Shown: piece by piece, positions 32,207-33,520 of the stretch
How the letters are laid out: every line of letters begins with the position of its first letter
Numbering within the stretch: position 1 is the first letter of the stretch
From: UBA10906 sp049296695
GTDB taxonomy: Bacteria > Pseudomonadota > Gammaproteobacteria > Methylococcales > Methylomonadaceae
Assembly: GCA_049296695.1 (NCBI GenBank)
Contig: JBAQSX010000156.1
Coordinates: 1-33,520 of the forward strand
Length of the DNA stretch: 33,520 nucleotides
Direction: 5' to 3'
Position numbers and translations under genes: made by a program
Notes under the pieces: generated by a model
What the model was told of the DNA's origin: nothing
What the model saw: the letters and a program-made list of their open reading frames with translations, nothing else
Databases searched by the model: none

Positions 32207-33511
32207 ATGTCATTTAATGAATTAGGTCTGTGCGCTGAATTACTCAAAGCAGTTACTGACCAAGGTTATACCACCCCCACCCCTATCCAAAAACAATCCA
32301 TTCCCTTAATACTACAAGGCAAAGATATATTAGCAGGCGCGCAAACAGGCACGGGTAAAACGGCGAGTTTTACTCTGCCTTTATTACAACGATTAATGGT
32401 TAATTTTGATGCTACTCAACATCCGCGTCCTGTACGCGCTTTAATATTAGTCCCCACGCGAGAATTAGCCGCACAAGTTTATGAAAGCGTTAAAACTTAC
32501 GGAGCGCATTTACCTTTGGAGGCAATTACTTTAGTAGGCGGCGCGAGTATTAAAGCGCAAATAAAAGAATTACGCCGAAGCGGCGATATATTAGTGGCAA
32601 CGCCGGGCAGATTACTTGATCATATTAATCAACGCAATGTTAATTTATCTAAAGTGGAAGTATTAGTTTTAGATGAAGCCGATAGAATGTTGGATATGGG
32701 CTTTTTACCCGATATTCGCCGTTTATTGGGATTAGTGCCTAAACAAAAACAAAGCTTATTATTTTCAGCGACTATTCCGGGAGCAATTAAAAACCTTGCT
32801 GAGCAGTTATTAAAAAATCCAGTTTCGGTTGAAGTGGCTAAACAAAATGCGACTGCTGATAATGTCACTGAACGCGTTTATGCCATTAAAAAAGAACATA
32901 AACGCGAGTTATTATCGTATTTAATTGGTAATAATAATTGGCAACAAGTTTTAGTTTTTGTGAGAACTAAACATGGCGCGGACAGATTAGAAAAACAATT
33001 AATCAGTGATGGTATTCGTAGCGCGGCTTTACATGGTGATAAAACCCAAGCGGCGCGTAATAAAGCTTTGGATTATTTTAAAACAGGTAAGGTGTCAGTA
33101 TTAGTGGCAACCGATGTGGCTTCACGCGGTTTAGATATTGATAATTTACCGCATGTTATTAATTTTGATTTGCCGCAAGTTGCCGAAGATTATGTGCATC
33201 GCATTGGCAGAACAGGCAGAGCGGGCATGAGTGGTGAGGCTATTTCGTTAGTCTGCCCCGAAGAAGCGCATTTATTAATCGCTATTGAAGGTATTTTAAA
33301 ACGGCAAATAACTCGCGTGGCAGATACGGGTTATGAACCTGTGGTATTAAAAGTTATTGAAGCTCCTAAAAAGAAAGCCGACAATGCCGCTAAAAAAGAT
33401 TTTCGGCATTATAAACCTGCTGCTAAAGCGGCGGTTAATCCTAAAGCTAAACGTGGCGAATCAGCACGCGGTAAACCTGCGGCAAATCGTACAGGCGGAC
33501 GTTCACGTTAA
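32207..33511 (+). CDS. rhlE: DEAD-box ATP-dependent RNA helicase, RhlE type
   Basis: A 434-residue helicase with all core motifs: Q motif (T-P-T-P-I-Q), I A-Q-T-G-T-G-K-T (45-52), Ia P-T-R-E-L-A, II DEAD (156-159), III S-A-T, V A-T-D-V-A-S-R-G-L-D-I and VI H-R-I-G-R-T-G-R-A-G. It begins M-S-F-N-E-L-G-L, typical of RhlE, and ends in a basic Lys/Ala/Arg/Gly tail (about 385-434) that would bind RNA. It remodels RNA in ribosome assembly or mRNA decay. The gene is complete within the window. Confidence 0.93.
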   Translation: MSFNELGLCAELLKAVTDQGYTTPTPIQKQSIPLILQGKDILAGAQTGTGKTASFTLPLLQRLMVNFDATQHPRPVRALILVPTRELAAQVYESVKTYGAHLPLEAITLVGGASIKAQIKELRRSGDILVATPGRLLDHINQRNVNLSKVEVLVLDEADRMLDMGFLPDIRRLLGLVPKQKQSLLFSATIPGAIKNLAEQLLKNPVSVEVAKQNATADNVTERVYAIKKEHKRELLSYLIGNNNWQQVLVFVRTKHGADRLEKQLISDGIRSAALHGDKTQAARNKALDYFKTGKVSVLVATDVASRGLDIDNLPHVINFDLPQVAEDYVHRIGRTGRAGMSGEAISLVCPEEAHLLIAIEGILKRQITRVADTGYEPVVLKVIEAPKKKADNAAKKDFRHYKPAAKAAVNPKAKRGESARGKPAANRTGGRSR

Positions 33512-33520
33512 TTAATTGAT

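Noticed and set aside
1..33520. CRISPR array, tRNA, rRNA or phage integrase
   Set aside because: No regularly spaced direct repeats, no cloverleaf or rRNA sequence and no integrase or transposase gene could be recognised on reading; tRNAs were not searched by computation.

Overview
This window looks like chromosome from an AT-rich gammaproteobacterium. The blocks ftsY-ftsE-ftsX-rpoH and trpF-trpB-trpA-accD-folC-dedD-purF are gammaproteobacterial arrangements. The MxaD-like periplasmic proteins beside a YVTN beta-propeller, the DUF4407 protein and the many short palindromic intergenic repeats would fit a sulfur oxidiser (Thiotrichales/Beggiatoa-like) or a methylotroph (Methylococcales). That placement is inference; no rRNA or other taxonomic marker beyond housekeeping proteins is present.

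Layout. 1-2300: a minus-strand DUF4407 membrane/coiled-coil protein. 2300-2840: non-coding, with palindromic repeats. 2844-10472: a plus-strand run with a SCO-like CxxxC protein, a 653-residue fusion of a heme A synthase-like (CtaA/COX15) membrane domain to the FtsY NG GTPase, three accessory genes (an unknown pair and a PD-(D/E)XK-like protein), then ftsE, ftsX and rpoH. A perfect CIRCE operator lies between ftsX and rpoH. 10500-11420: a YafQ-type toxin-antitoxin pair, a terminator, a MITE with target-site duplication and another inverted repeat. 11422-14127: polA. 14130-17570: mostly minus-strand envelope genes (orphan PqiC-like lipoprotein, 95-residue conserved-looking protein, YVTN beta-propeller, two MxaD-like paralogues). 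17630-20780: a minus-strand accessory segment with a PIN toxin-antitoxin pair, a small membrane protein and an overlapping ATPase + DUF4435 gene pair resembling the PARIS anti-phage system (AriA/AriB). 21099-28437: trpFBA, accD, folC, a DedD-like SPOR protein and purF (cvpA, usually between the last two, is absent). 28533-33511: a degenerate EAL-CBS-GGDEF protein, a repeat cluster with a second MITE copy, an exported DUF2252 protein and an RhlE-type DEAD-box helicase.

How the parts work together. FtsY (SRP receptor), FtsEX (divisome) and RpoH (heat-shock sigma factor) form the classic cluster, but here FtsY seems membrane-anchored through a fused polytopic domain, and rpoH seems to be under HrcA/CIRCE control. 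The trp-acc-fol-pur block is central anabolism, with genes overlapping or closely spaced as in one operon. Accessory DNA sits at three points: between ftsY and ftsE, between rpoH and polA, and between the mxaD-like genes and trpF. The most notable items are the CtaA-FtsY fusion, the CIRCE-rpoH arrangement, the PARIS-like pair and the two MITE copies flanked by 8-bp duplications.
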